Part shown: positions 27,199 to 33,466 of the stretch, piece by piece
Layout: each line of letters begins with the position of its first letter
Numbering within the stretch: the stretch's first letter is position 1
Assembly (NCBI GenBank): GCA_903866255.1
Contig: CAIPMW010000081.1
Span: 1-35,549, forward strand
From: an uncultured Chlorobiaceae bacterium
Lineage (GTDB): Bacteria; Bacteroidota; Chlorobiia; Chlorobiales; Chlorobiaceae
Direction: 5' to 3'
Length of the DNA: 35,549 bases
Program-made: the position numbers and the translations under genes
The notes under the pieces: model-generated
Seen by the model: the letters and a program-made list of their open reading frames with translations, nothing else
What the model was told of the DNA's origin: nothing
The model's database searches: none

Positions 27199-27540
27199 AT
27201 GACTGAAAAATTTCAGGTTCAGTTTTTAGAAGAAGCAATAGAGTTTCTCGACCACCTTGATGAAAAGGCGAGAGATAAAGTCATCTACAATATTCAAAAA
27301 GCACGACTTTCTCATGACAAGGAACTCTTCAAAAAACTCAATGGTGAAATCTGGGAATTCAGGACTTTGTTTAACAGAACCCATTATCGGCTGTTTGCTT
27401 TTTGGGACAAGACTGGTCAAACAGACACTGTTGTAATCGCAACACACGGACTCATCAAAAAAACAGACAAGACTCCCGGTGGAGAATTAGAGAAAGCAGA
27501 GAGACTCAGAAAACTGTATTTTGAAAGGAAAAAGCAATGA
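27199..27540 (+). CDS. RelE/HigB-family toxin (phage Gp49-like)
   Basis: A 113-residue toxin candidate. The order FLEEAIEFLDHLDEKARDKVIYNI, then LFKKLNGEIWEFRTLFNRTHYRLFAFWD, then VVIATHGLIKKTDKTP and a basic C-terminus is that of the Gp49-like HigB group, ribosome-dependent mRNA endonucleases. The conserved LxxxxWEFR and HGxxKK pieces are present. It overlaps the downstream antitoxin as ATGA; toxin-first order is normal for higBA. It seems intact. Confidence 0.85.
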   Translation: MTEKFQVQFLEEAIEFLDHLDEKARDKVIYNIQKARLSHDKELFKKLNGEIWEFRTLFNRTHYRLFAFWDKTGQTDTVVIATHGLIKKTDKTPGGELEKAERLRKLYFERKKQ

Positions 27541-27863
27541 ACGATACATCATTAAAAACAATCAGCCTGGATGAGGTTATCGATAAACATATCGGAAAAC
27601 CTGGCACACCAAAGCGTAACGCATTTGAAAACGAATTACGGCTTGACTTGCTCGGTGATGCTATTAGGCAAGCAAGAAAAGAGCGTCATCTCACACAAGA
27701 AGAACTTGGTCAGTTGGTTGGTGTAAAGAAAGCGCAAATCTCCAAGTTAGAAAACAGCCTGACGGACGCTCGTTTTGAAACAATTATTAAAGTGTTTAAA
27801 GCATTGAACGCCAAGGTTAATTTTAATGTTGAATTACTCAATCAGACAGTTACACTTGCCTGA
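27537..27863 (+). CDS. XRE-family HigA-type antitoxin
   Basis: A 108-residue protein with an N-terminal arm (TISLDEVIDKHIGKPGTPKRNAFE) and an HTH_3 domain (DAIRQARKERHLTQEELGQLVG, then KKAQISKLENSLTDARFETIIKVFKAL). It would neutralise the upstream toxin and repress the operon. The start overlaps the toxin stop by four bases. It appears intact. Confidence 0.86.
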   Translation: MNDTSLKTISLDEVIDKHIGKPGTPKRNAFENELRLDLLGDAIRQARKERHLTQEELGQLVGVKKAQISKLENSLTDARFETIIKVFKALNAKVNFNVELLNQTVTLA

Positions 27864-27897
27864 CATCAATCCCAAGCAACTCTTACCTTTATGACCT

Positions 27898-28053
27898 ATG
27901 AAGACAACAGCCAAGAAAACGTTTGACGCAGTACAGTTTATGCGTGAACAACGATAGAAATTGAGTGAAAAGCTCTCCAAAATGACAAAAGAGGAGATTG
28001 TCGAGTATTTCAGAAAGAAGAAACTGGAAAGTTCAATAAAGCCCAGTGCATAA
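27898..28053 (+). pseudogene. Small antitoxin-like gene with an in-frame stop
   Basis: From ATG 27898 the frame reads MKTTAKKTFDAVQFMREQR, then TAG at 27955-27957, then KLSEKLSKMTKEEIVEYFRKK to TAA 28051. The two halves fit a single 51-residue protein of the short antitoxin-like type found beside RelE or PIN toxins. The stop makes it a likely pseudogene, unless restarted at an internal ATG. The partner toxin is uncertain. Confidence 0.55.
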
Positions 28054-28068
28054 CAAAGGCTATAACCA

Positions 28069-28343
28069 ATGGCGGGTTTTGAAACGTTGTTGCCCGCACG
28101 GCTCACCGAGGTGGTGCCAACTTGGGTGATGCCCGACTTTATGGGGATAAATGATGAGGAGCTCTTCAATGTTGAGTATGCTGATGTGCTTGGCTTTCCC
28201 TTCAACTTTACCGCCAAACCGGTCATTGCGCCGCCGCAGCCTCCCCGCGAAACCATACAGGTGAAGGCGGTTCGCCTGGAGCGTGACCACCTTGAAATCA
28301 TCTTCCCGAATGTTGCTGGCTACCGGGTTGAACTGCCGCAGGG
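28069..28343 (+). pseudogene. Internal fragment of a helicase-type restriction endonuclease
   Basis: The frame reads LPARLTEVVPTWVMPDFMGI, NDEELFNVEYADVLGFPFN, FTAKPVIAPPQPP and RLERDHLEIIFPNVAGYRVELP. It recalls the middle of large type III-like restriction helicases (the group often labelled BPTD_3080). It lacks both ends, has no motor motifs, and its frame runs on past the junction only to 28353. It is joined directly to the PIN fragment at about 28344. Confidence 0.5.
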
Positions 28344-28687
28344 GCACCAGTGAAGCTGTAATTGACGAGCTTGAAAGCGGTGAATTTCCCGGCAAAGCCG
28401 AAGCGTTAACGCTCATGGCAAATCTGCCATTACTTGATATCAGCGATCCGATTGCCGATATTGTAACAACTTATATTTCACATCATATTATGCCCAACGA
28501 TCCTGCGGGAGATGCTCTTCATCTTGCAATCGCATCATTCTATAAATGTGATTTTTTAGTTACCTGGAATTGCCGTCATTTAGCAAATGCCAATAAATTT
28601 GGGCATATCCGTAGAATAAACACTATGCTTGGACTGTTTGTCCCAACTCTCGTTACACCACTTGAATTAATTGGAGAACTCTCATGA
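28344..28687 (+). pseudogene. PIN-domain (VapC-like) toxin, N-terminal part missing
   Basis: About 113 residues with the C-terminal PIN features: EAVIDELESGE, then DPAGDALHLAIASFYKCDFLVTWNCRHLANANK, which carries the conserved DALH and TWN segments. The N-terminal half, with the first catalytic aspartate, is absent and replaced by the restriction-enzyme fragment in another frame. An ATG at 28283 opens the frame but would translate foreign sequence. The stop overlaps the next gene as ATGA. Confidence 0.65.
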
Positions 28688-28905
28688 AAGCTGATCCAGT
28701 AATAGATGCCATTCGTGAAGTGCGTCATCACATTTCAGAATCGGTTAATCACGATGCGCAGAAGTTGGTAGCGTATTACCAAAAACTTCAGGAAAGACAT
28801 AGCGACAGAATAACGCAGCCACCTACTGATACATCGCCTTTGGATGTGCCATGTATTACCACAATGGCCACAACATCGGATATTCTTGACGCAATAAAAC
28901 GTTAA
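28684..28905 (+). CDS. Small antitoxin-like protein downstream of the PIN fragment
   Basis: A 73-residue protein beginning MKADPVIDAIREVRHHISES and continuing NHDAQKLVAYYQKLQERH. 'DPVI..I...R..I' starts are common in small proteins coupled to PIN toxins, where they probably act as antitoxins. The ATGA overlap with the PIN gene supports this. With the toxin half lost it is probably an orphan. No DNA-binding fold can be named. Confidence 0.6.
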   Translation: MKADPVIDAIREVRHHISESVNHDAQKLVAYYQKLQERHSDRITQPPTDTSPLDVPCITTMATTSDILDAIKR

Positions 28906-28950
28906 TTGGCAAACGCTGATGTTGTGGGGGGCGCTTCCTGTGATGCCTGC

Positions 28951-28995
28951 GTCATCTCCCCTCCTGTAACGGGACTTCTCATCTTACTCTTTTTT
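28951..28995 (-). repeat. 45-bp repeat, copy B, at the 3' end of rhuM
   Basis: On the minus strand it covers the rhuM end (KKE, stop) and a start ATG 28982 reading MRSPVTGGEMT, the antitoxin N-terminus, which then diverges and ends at TAA 28902 after 26 residues. It matches 26169-26213 with one mismatch. Confidence 0.9.
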
Positions 28996-29976
28996 GAAGA
29001 GTTGTTTGATATCCCGCTCAAGTTCCCGTAGGCTCTCTTCCTGCTGCGGCTGTTTCTGGGCCTCCCGGTACCTGTCGTATTCCTGCGCCGACTTTTCGAA
29101 CGCTGTCTGGTGACTGATTTTACCGGCATGGGTGAGCAATTCGCGACCATTGAGCTGAATAATTGAATCCAGACGCTGGATCCAGTCTTTCATGTACATC
29201 GGCGTTCGCTGCTGCGCCATCACCTCCGCAAAAGCAAGGTATTGCTCCACCAGCAGGCCAAGCAATTTGATTTCATTTTCATTGAGATAATTTTTCGCAA
29301 CGCTCACATCACCCTTGCGAACAGGTACTCCCGCTTTGTCAAAGGATTGCATGCCCATCAGCGGCAGTGAAGCATCAGCGCGACGATACACCAGTTCCGC
29401 TGCTGTCTGGTGACTGATTGCCCATAGCAACTTGTTCTGCACCACCCTGAAAAATTCAATGGTGCTTTCAGCTCTGGAGTCATAGTCAATACTTGTCGTG
29501 TAGATATCCTTGATCTTCTGGTAAAAGAAACGTTCCGACAACCGGATTTCGCGGATACGCTCCTGCAGCTCCGTAAAGTAGTTCATCGAACTGCCGCTCT
29601 TGAACCGCTCATCATTCAGCGCAAAACCTTTGACGATATATTCCCTGAGCCGCTGGGTGGCCCAGATGCGGAAACGCGTGCCTTGTTGCGATTTTACCCG
29701 GTAGCCAACTGAGATGATGACATCCAGATTGTAGTACTGGACATCATAGTTTTTACTGTCTGCCGCAGTTGTCCGGAAATTCCGGACAACTACTTTTTCA
29801 TCCAGTTCACCTTCATTAAAGATGTTGCGAATATGCTCCGATATAGTCTTTTTGTTCTTGCCGAACAGCTCTGCCATGTGCGCCTGTGTCAGCCAGACCG
29901 TTTCCTCTTCGAGTTGTACATCTATTTTTACTCGACCGTCCGGGGCCTGGTAGATGAGCAGTTCGGAGTTGTTCAT
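28984..29976 (-). CDS. rhuM: RhuM family protein
   Basis: A 330-residue RhuM-type protein. RhuM was named in a Salmonella pathogenicity island and is often found in type I restriction loci; its molecular role is unknown. The N-terminal region (VWLTQAHMAELFGKNKKTISEHIRNIF) looks like a helix-turn-helix. YYNLDVIISVGYRVKSQQGTRFRIWATQRLREYI is the conserved core. A Fic-like or coiled C-terminus (EIKLLGLLVEQYLAFAEVMAQ) follows, with a charged tail. AGGAGG lies seven bases before ATG 29976. The start overlaps the RAYT stop (ATGA). A 25-bp palindrome sits in the variable segment VVVRNFRTT. Confidence 0.88.
   Translation of the reverse strand: MNNSELLIYQAPDGRVKIDVQLEEETVWLTQAHMAELFGKNKKTISEHIRNIFNEGELDEKVVVRNFRTTAADSKNYDVQYYNLDVIISVGYRVKSQQGTRFRIWATQRLREYIVKGFALNDERFKSGSSMNYFTELQERIREIRLSERFFYQKIKDIYTTSIDYDSRAESTIEFFRVVQNKLLWAISHQTAAELVYRRADASLPLMGMQSFDKAGVPVRKGDVSVAKNYLNENEIKLLGLLVEQYLAFAEVMAQQRTPMYMKDWIQRLDSIIQLNGRELLTHAGKISHQTAFEKSAQEYDRYREAQKQPQQEESLRELERDIKQLFKKE
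29767..29791. repeat. 25-bp palindrome inside rhuM
   Basis: Arms AGTTGTCCGGAA and TTCCGGACAACT flank a single A. It encodes the VVVRNFRTT stretch. Shorter forms of the same palindrome occur at 24705-24721 in the rhuM pseudogene and at 26771-26785. Confidence 0.8.
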
Positions 29977-30638
29977 GTAAAATCCTCCTCTTGTGGTGAC
30001 ACATTGAAACTGAATGTTCCCTGACAGGCACTACTCCAGCACCATGATTCGGGAAATTGACACAACCGCGCTTTCACCGGGTTTTGGTGAATATACTCAA
30101 TCACCGTATGCAGATGCTCTTCATTACGGATATAACGATCCCAATATTCACGCATCCACAGGCTTTTCCCGGGAACGCCGAGCTCCAGCTCGGCATTATG
30201 CTTCATTACCCACCGCCCCGTAAATGATTTCCATGACTGTACAATCTTTCCCAACTCAATCAAAGGTTCAATGAGAACATGCACATGGTTCGGCATGATG
30301 CACCAGGCAATCAAACGATATTTTACGCCATCAAATGCGAAAAAGGATTTCTGTATAATCTCTGCCACCGAGGGATGTTTTAAAGCACAACAGCCCAACC
30401 CCGAATCAATATATTTTTCTATCAATTTTCGGCGATGTAGCTCTCGTCGACCTTCAGCTACACAAGCGATCTCAAGCTCAAGCTGCTTTAGCACCTCTTG
30501 AGGAAGACTATCGGCTAAACGAAAGGTGATTGACTGGAGCAACCCTGTACGGTCGCAATGGGGAAGATAACCCCGCGAATACCACTCATGGGCAGATTGT
30601 TCCCCTACTTGAAAATCTCCTCTATCCTTTTCTATCAT
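29973..30638 (-). CDS. REP-associated tyrosine transposase (RAYT, Y1/HUH family)
   Basis: A 221-residue single-strand DNA transposase of the TnpA_REP group, thought to act on REP palindromes. The HUH-type motif is N-H118-V-H120 in AWCIMPNHVHVLIEP and the catalytic tyrosine is probably Y182 in EYIHQNPVKAR. MREYWDRYIRNEEH is also typical. The frame is open to 30785, but ATG 30638 starts the family-like N-terminus; the upstream part runs through REP DNA. REP1 lies inside the coding region and encodes AELELGVP (about 149-156). The stop overlaps the rhuM start. All core residues are present, so it may be active. Confidence 0.85.
   Translation of the reverse strand: MIEKDRGDFQVGEQSAHEWYSRGYLPHCDRTGLLQSITFRLADSLPQEVLKQLELEIACVAEGRRELHRRKLIEKYIDSGLGCCALKHPSVAEIIQKSFFAFDGVKYRLIAWCIMPNHVHVLIEPLIELGKIVQSWKSFTGRWVMKHNAELELGVPGKSLWMREYWDRYIRNEEHLHTVIEYIHQNPVKARLCQFPESWCWSSACQGTFSFNVSPQEEDFT
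30171..30194 (+). repeat. REP1, inside the RAYT gene
   Basis: A GGGAAC head followed by the hairpin GCCGAGCT-CC-AGCTCGGC. It lies in the transposase coding sequence. Confidence 0.9.
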
Positions 30639-30656
30639 GCTTTTCTGTTTTGCTTT

Positions 30657-30680
30657 GCCGAGCTGGAGCTCGGCGTTCCC
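30657..30680 (-). repeat. REP2, just upstream of the RAYT start
   Basis: The same 24-bp element on the minus strand, identical to REP1 and 19 bases upstream of the RAYT ATG. Confidence 0.9.
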
Positions 30681-30694
30681 AGATAGGTTTTTCT

Positions 30695-30935
30695 TGCGCA
30701 TAGTGTTCTTCATTGGGGATATAACAATCCCAATATTCTCGCATCCACAGGCTTTTCCCGGGAACGCCGAGCTCCAGCTCGGCATTATACTTCATTACCC
30801 AGAACACTGTATATGATTTCCATGACTGAACAATCTTTCCCAACTCAATCAAAGGATCAGTCAGAAAATGTACATGGTTCGGGATGATGCACCAAAAAAT
30901 TTAACAATATTTTACGTCAAATAATGCGATATAAC
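30695..30935 (-). pseudogene. Decayed partial second RAYT copy
   Basis: The minus strand reads WCIIPNHVHF, then LIELGKIVQSWKSY, AELELGVPGKSLWMREYW and IPNEEH, matching the middle of the RAYT at 29973-30638. The DNA is about 85-90% alike by eye, with frame breaks near 30850-30935. Both ends are missing, including the catalytic tyrosine region. The copy carries its own REP (REP3) at the matching place and is bracketed by REP2 and REP4. Confidence 0.75.
30760..30783 (+). repeat. REP3, inside the partial RAYT copy
   Basis: Identical to REP1 and at the homologous position in the decayed copy. Confidence 0.9.
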
Positions 30936-30977
30936 AAAGTAATCATTTCGACCATGAGTTTTAATGCAGCCTACTAT

Positions 30978-31001
30978 GCCGAGCTGGAGCTCGGCGCTCC
31001 C
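30978..31001 (-). repeat. REP4, next to the hsdS end
   Basis: The hairpin is intact; the head differs by one base (GCTCCC for GTTCCC on the plus strand). It ends 16 bases from the hsdS stop. Confidence 0.85.
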
Positions 31002-31017
31002 GGAAAATGGCAATTGA

Positions 31018-31845
31018 TTATATCATTGCCATCAATGCATTCAGCAAAGCTGTTTGCTTCTGGTCACGCTCGGCTCGCAGAGTTTCCAGTTCATCGCAAC
31101 GCGCCATGAGCTGGTCGATTCTGGCGACTATGCGTTTCTGTTCGGCAAGGGGAGGAAGAGGAAAAAATAAACACAACAATTCATCTTGACGTATGCCTTT
31201 AACTGTAACCCCTTGACCCTTGATATCGTAATTTTGATACTTTTTAAAGAAGAACATCTTATCAACATTGGATGAAACCGTAAGAGCTTTTAAATCCTGG
31301 TTAATAGCAATGTCGACATTATTGATACAAATTTTCCCCAGACCCATTCTGGTACAAACGATTATGCTTCCTGAAGGAATAAGATTGGTACTGCTATTTT
31401 CGAGTCCTTCATTTGTAATGGAATCAATGGTTTTTTCAAGATAGATATCAACATTTAGATCCTTGACACTTGCCCATGGAATATCCCCTCCCCAGTAAGA
31501 TGGATTGTTTTTACTCGGAGTACCACCGCCAATAATAGAAACGACCACATCCCCCAGCCTAACCCACTCCCATCCAACCGGCAACTCATAAGGAACTTCA
31601 TCAGACTTGATCTCAGGCAACGGTTTTGGCTCCCTGATCTTTCCCGCTTTCACCAACCTCCGTTTCTCCGCTTCAATATCCTTCAACAGTTCACTTGCAG
31701 GCTGATCATTCGGATCTTGCGGCACCAGTTTACCCTGCATGGCAAGGGTTAAAATCAGCTCACGCAGTTTTTTGATGCCATCTGGTGCGGCAAAGGCAAT
31801 ATCGAAATGCTTTTCGAGCAGTGCCCTGCTCTCCTGTTCATTCAT
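31018..31845 (-). CDS. hsdS: Type I restriction specificity subunit HsdS, half-size
   Basis: HsdS gives the DNA target to the type I enzyme and normally holds two target-recognition domains of 150-180 residues separated by conserved helices. This 275-residue protein has the N-terminal conserved region (KKLRELILTLAMQGKLVPQDPND), one recognition domain (about 85-235: YELPVGWEWVRLGDVV...IPWASVKDL) and one helical spacer (PLPPLAEQKRIVARIDQLMARCDELETLRAERDQ). It then stops next to REP4. The second domain is missing, so it is either truncated or would have to work as a dimer of halves. AAGGA lies near the ATG. Confidence 0.85.
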   Translation of the reverse strand: MNEQESRALLEKHFDIAFAAPDGIKKLRELILTLAMQGKLVPQDPNDQPASELLKDIEAEKRRLVKAGKIREPKPLPEIKSDEVPYELPVGWEWVRLGDVVVSIIGGGTPSKNNPSYWGGDIPWASVKDLNVDIYLEKTIDSITNEGLENSSTNLIPSGSIIVCTRMGLGKICINNVDIAINQDLKALTVSSNVDKMFFFKKYQNYDIKGQGVTVKGIRQDELLCLFFPLPPLAEQKRIVARIDQLMARCDELETLRAERDQKQTALLNALMAMI

Positions 31846-31987
31846 GACTTTCCTTCACCACAGTTTCTCCCACAGTTTCTCCCACAGTCTTCACCACAGC
31901 AACCCGTAACGGTTTTATCCACTGAGTGACGGAGTGAGCCTTTGACTGGCTCCTCATGGTTCTTGTTTCAACGACGTTTGTTTCCAT
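31838..31987 (-). CDS. Candidate 49-residue protein between hsdM and hsdS
   Basis: From ATG 31987, three bases after the hsdM stop, a frame reads METNVVETRTMRSQSKAHSV, TQWIKPLRVAVV, KTVGETVGETVVKESHE, and ends at TGA 31838, eight bases inside hsdS. AGGGA lies eight bases before the ATG. The spacing and overlap suggest coupled translation from hsdM to hsdS. The VGET repeat comes from a 12-bp tandem repeat. No known family; it could be a leader-type frame only. Confidence 0.4.
   Translation of the reverse strand: METNVVETRTMRSQSKAHSVTQWIKPLRVAVVKTVGETVGETVVKESHE
31858..31899. repeat. 12-bp tandem repeat, 3.5 units
   Basis: CCACAG alternates with TTTCTC, TTTCTC and TCTTCA, ending in a fourth CCACAG, just upstream of hsdS. 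Confidence 0.85.
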
Positions 31988-31990
31988 CCT

Positions 31991-33454
31991 TCAGTTCCCT
32001 CCCAATGCCTGCATCAGTTCCTGCTTCAGCGCAGCTTGAGCGGCTTCAAGCTTACGAGTAATGTCAAGATACTCCTCCATCAGCTCTTCGGGGTCGCGAT
32101 GGTTCACCGCCACTTCGTGAGGGTTTTTGCAATCAAGGTTGTAGTTGCGTGCAGCAATATCATCAACCGTAACCCTCCAGGCATATTCGTCGGTTTTACG
32201 CCCCTCGCGCTCCGCACCACCCCACCACGCTTTTTCGCGGTCAAACTCCTGAATGGTCAGGGGTCTGGTGCGGGAGTATGCCTTGTAGCCTTCTGGATAG
32301 GGGTGTTCAAAGAACCAGACCTCTTTTGTCGGGCCGCCCTTTTCGAAAAAGAGGATGTTGGTCGAAATGCTGGTGTAGGGGCTGAAAACACCTTTCGGCA
32401 ATCGGACGATGGTGTGCAGGTTGAACTCTTCAAGCAGCTCCCGCTTCAGGTTGGTTTTGACTCCTTCGCCAAAAAGAAAACCGTCGGGCAGAACCACGGC
32501 AGCCCGGCCACTGCCCTGCTTGAGTCGGTGCATGATCATTGCCATAAAGAGGTCGGCGGTTTCGCGGGTCTGGTACTTTTTGGGGAAGTTGTTTTCAATG
32601 CCATCCTCTTCCATACCCCCGAATGGCGGATTGGTGACAATAATATCGACACGCTCTTTCGGGCCATAGTCTTTGAGCGGACGACTGAGGGTGTTGTCGT
32701 GACGGATGTTGGTGGGCACGTCAATACCGTGCAACATCATGTTGGTGAGGGCGAGCATGTGCGGCAGGGGCTTCTTTTCCACTCCGTGAATGCTCTCCTG
32801 CAAACTCTTCAGATCATCAGCATTGTTTACCTGCTCTTTGAGGTGTTCGATGGTGTTGGTGAGGAAGCCACCGGTACCGCAGGCGGGATCAAGTACCGAT
32901 TCACCGAGTTGCGGGTTAAGCGTCTCCACCATAAACCGGGTGACAGCGCGAGGAGTGTAGTATTCGCCGGCATTACCGGCAGACTGCAAGTCCGCAAGAA
33001 TCTTTTCGTAGATGTCGTTGAAGAGGTGCCGGTCGCTGGAGGAGTTGAAATCGACCTCCTCTTCAATGGTGTTGATCACCTGACGGAGCAGGGTTCCGGA
33101 CTTCATGTAGTTGTAGGCATCCTCAAAGACCGAACCAATCACCCTGCCGTGTGGCGACACCCCGGCAACATAAGCCAGACGCTTGAGTGAGGGAAAAAGC
33201 TCATTGTTGACAAAATCAATCAGCTCCTCTCCGGTCACTCCTTCGGGATCTTTTGCCCAACTCTGCCATCGATACCGGCTCTGAAGCGGAGTTTTATAAT
33301 CGGGAATGGTAAGCTGCCACTCCTCCTCACGATCGTTGAATATTTTCAGAAATAGCAGCCAGACGATCTGGCTGATACGCTGGGCATCGCCATCGACGCC
33401 AACATCCTTGCGCATGATGTCCTGTATGGTTTTGATCAGGGTTCCGATCGGCAT
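31991..33454 (-). CDS. hsdM: Type I restriction-modification methyltransferase HsdM
   Basis: HsdM methylates adenine N6 within the site set by HsdS. The 487 residues include an N-terminal helical HsdM_N domain (SQIVWLLFLKIFNDREEEW) and the N6_Mtase domain with SAM motif I DPACGTGGF (189-197) and catalytic motif IV NPPF (275-278). The segment NAGEYYTPRAVTRFMVETL is typical. All motifs are intact, so it may be functional. It lies 12 bp after hsdR and just before the small frame and hsdS. Confidence 0.95.
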   Translation of the reverse strand: MPIGTLIKTIQDIMRKDVGVDGDAQRISQIVWLLFLKIFNDREEEWQLTIPDYKTPLQSRYRWQSWAKDPEGVTGEELIDFVNNELFPSLKRLAYVAGVSPHGRVIGSVFEDAYNYMKSGTLLRQVINTIEEEVDFNSSSDRHLFNDIYEKILADLQSAGNAGEYYTPRAVTRFMVETLNPQLGESVLDPACGTGGFLTNTIEHLKEQVNNADDLKSLQESIHGVEKKPLPHMLALTNMMLHGIDVPTNIRHDNTLSRPLKDYGPKERVDIIVTNPPFGGMEEDGIENNFPKKYQTRETADLFMAMIMHRLKQGSGRAAVVLPDGFLFGEGVKTNLKRELLEEFNLHTIVRLPKGVFSPYTSISTNILFFEKGGPTKEVWFFEHPYPEGYKAYSRTRPLTIQEFDREKAWWGGAEREGRKTDEYAWRVTVDDIAARNYNLDCKNPHEVAVNHRDPEELMEEYLDITRKLEAAQAALKQELMQALGGN

Positions 33455-33466
33455 GGTATCTTTTTG

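Noticed and set aside
30622-30852. Separate 76-codon gene on the minus strand
   Set aside because: It is the decayed RAYT fragment read through two REPs, not an independent gene.
30171-31001. CRISPR array suggested by repeated 24-bp palindromes
   Set aside because: Spacing is irregular, orientation alternates and the intervening DNA is RAYT sequence; these are REP elements.
32036-33190. 384-codon open frame on the plus strand
   Set aside because: It lies wholly antisense to hsdM, which has all its motifs; the translation has no recognisable domain.
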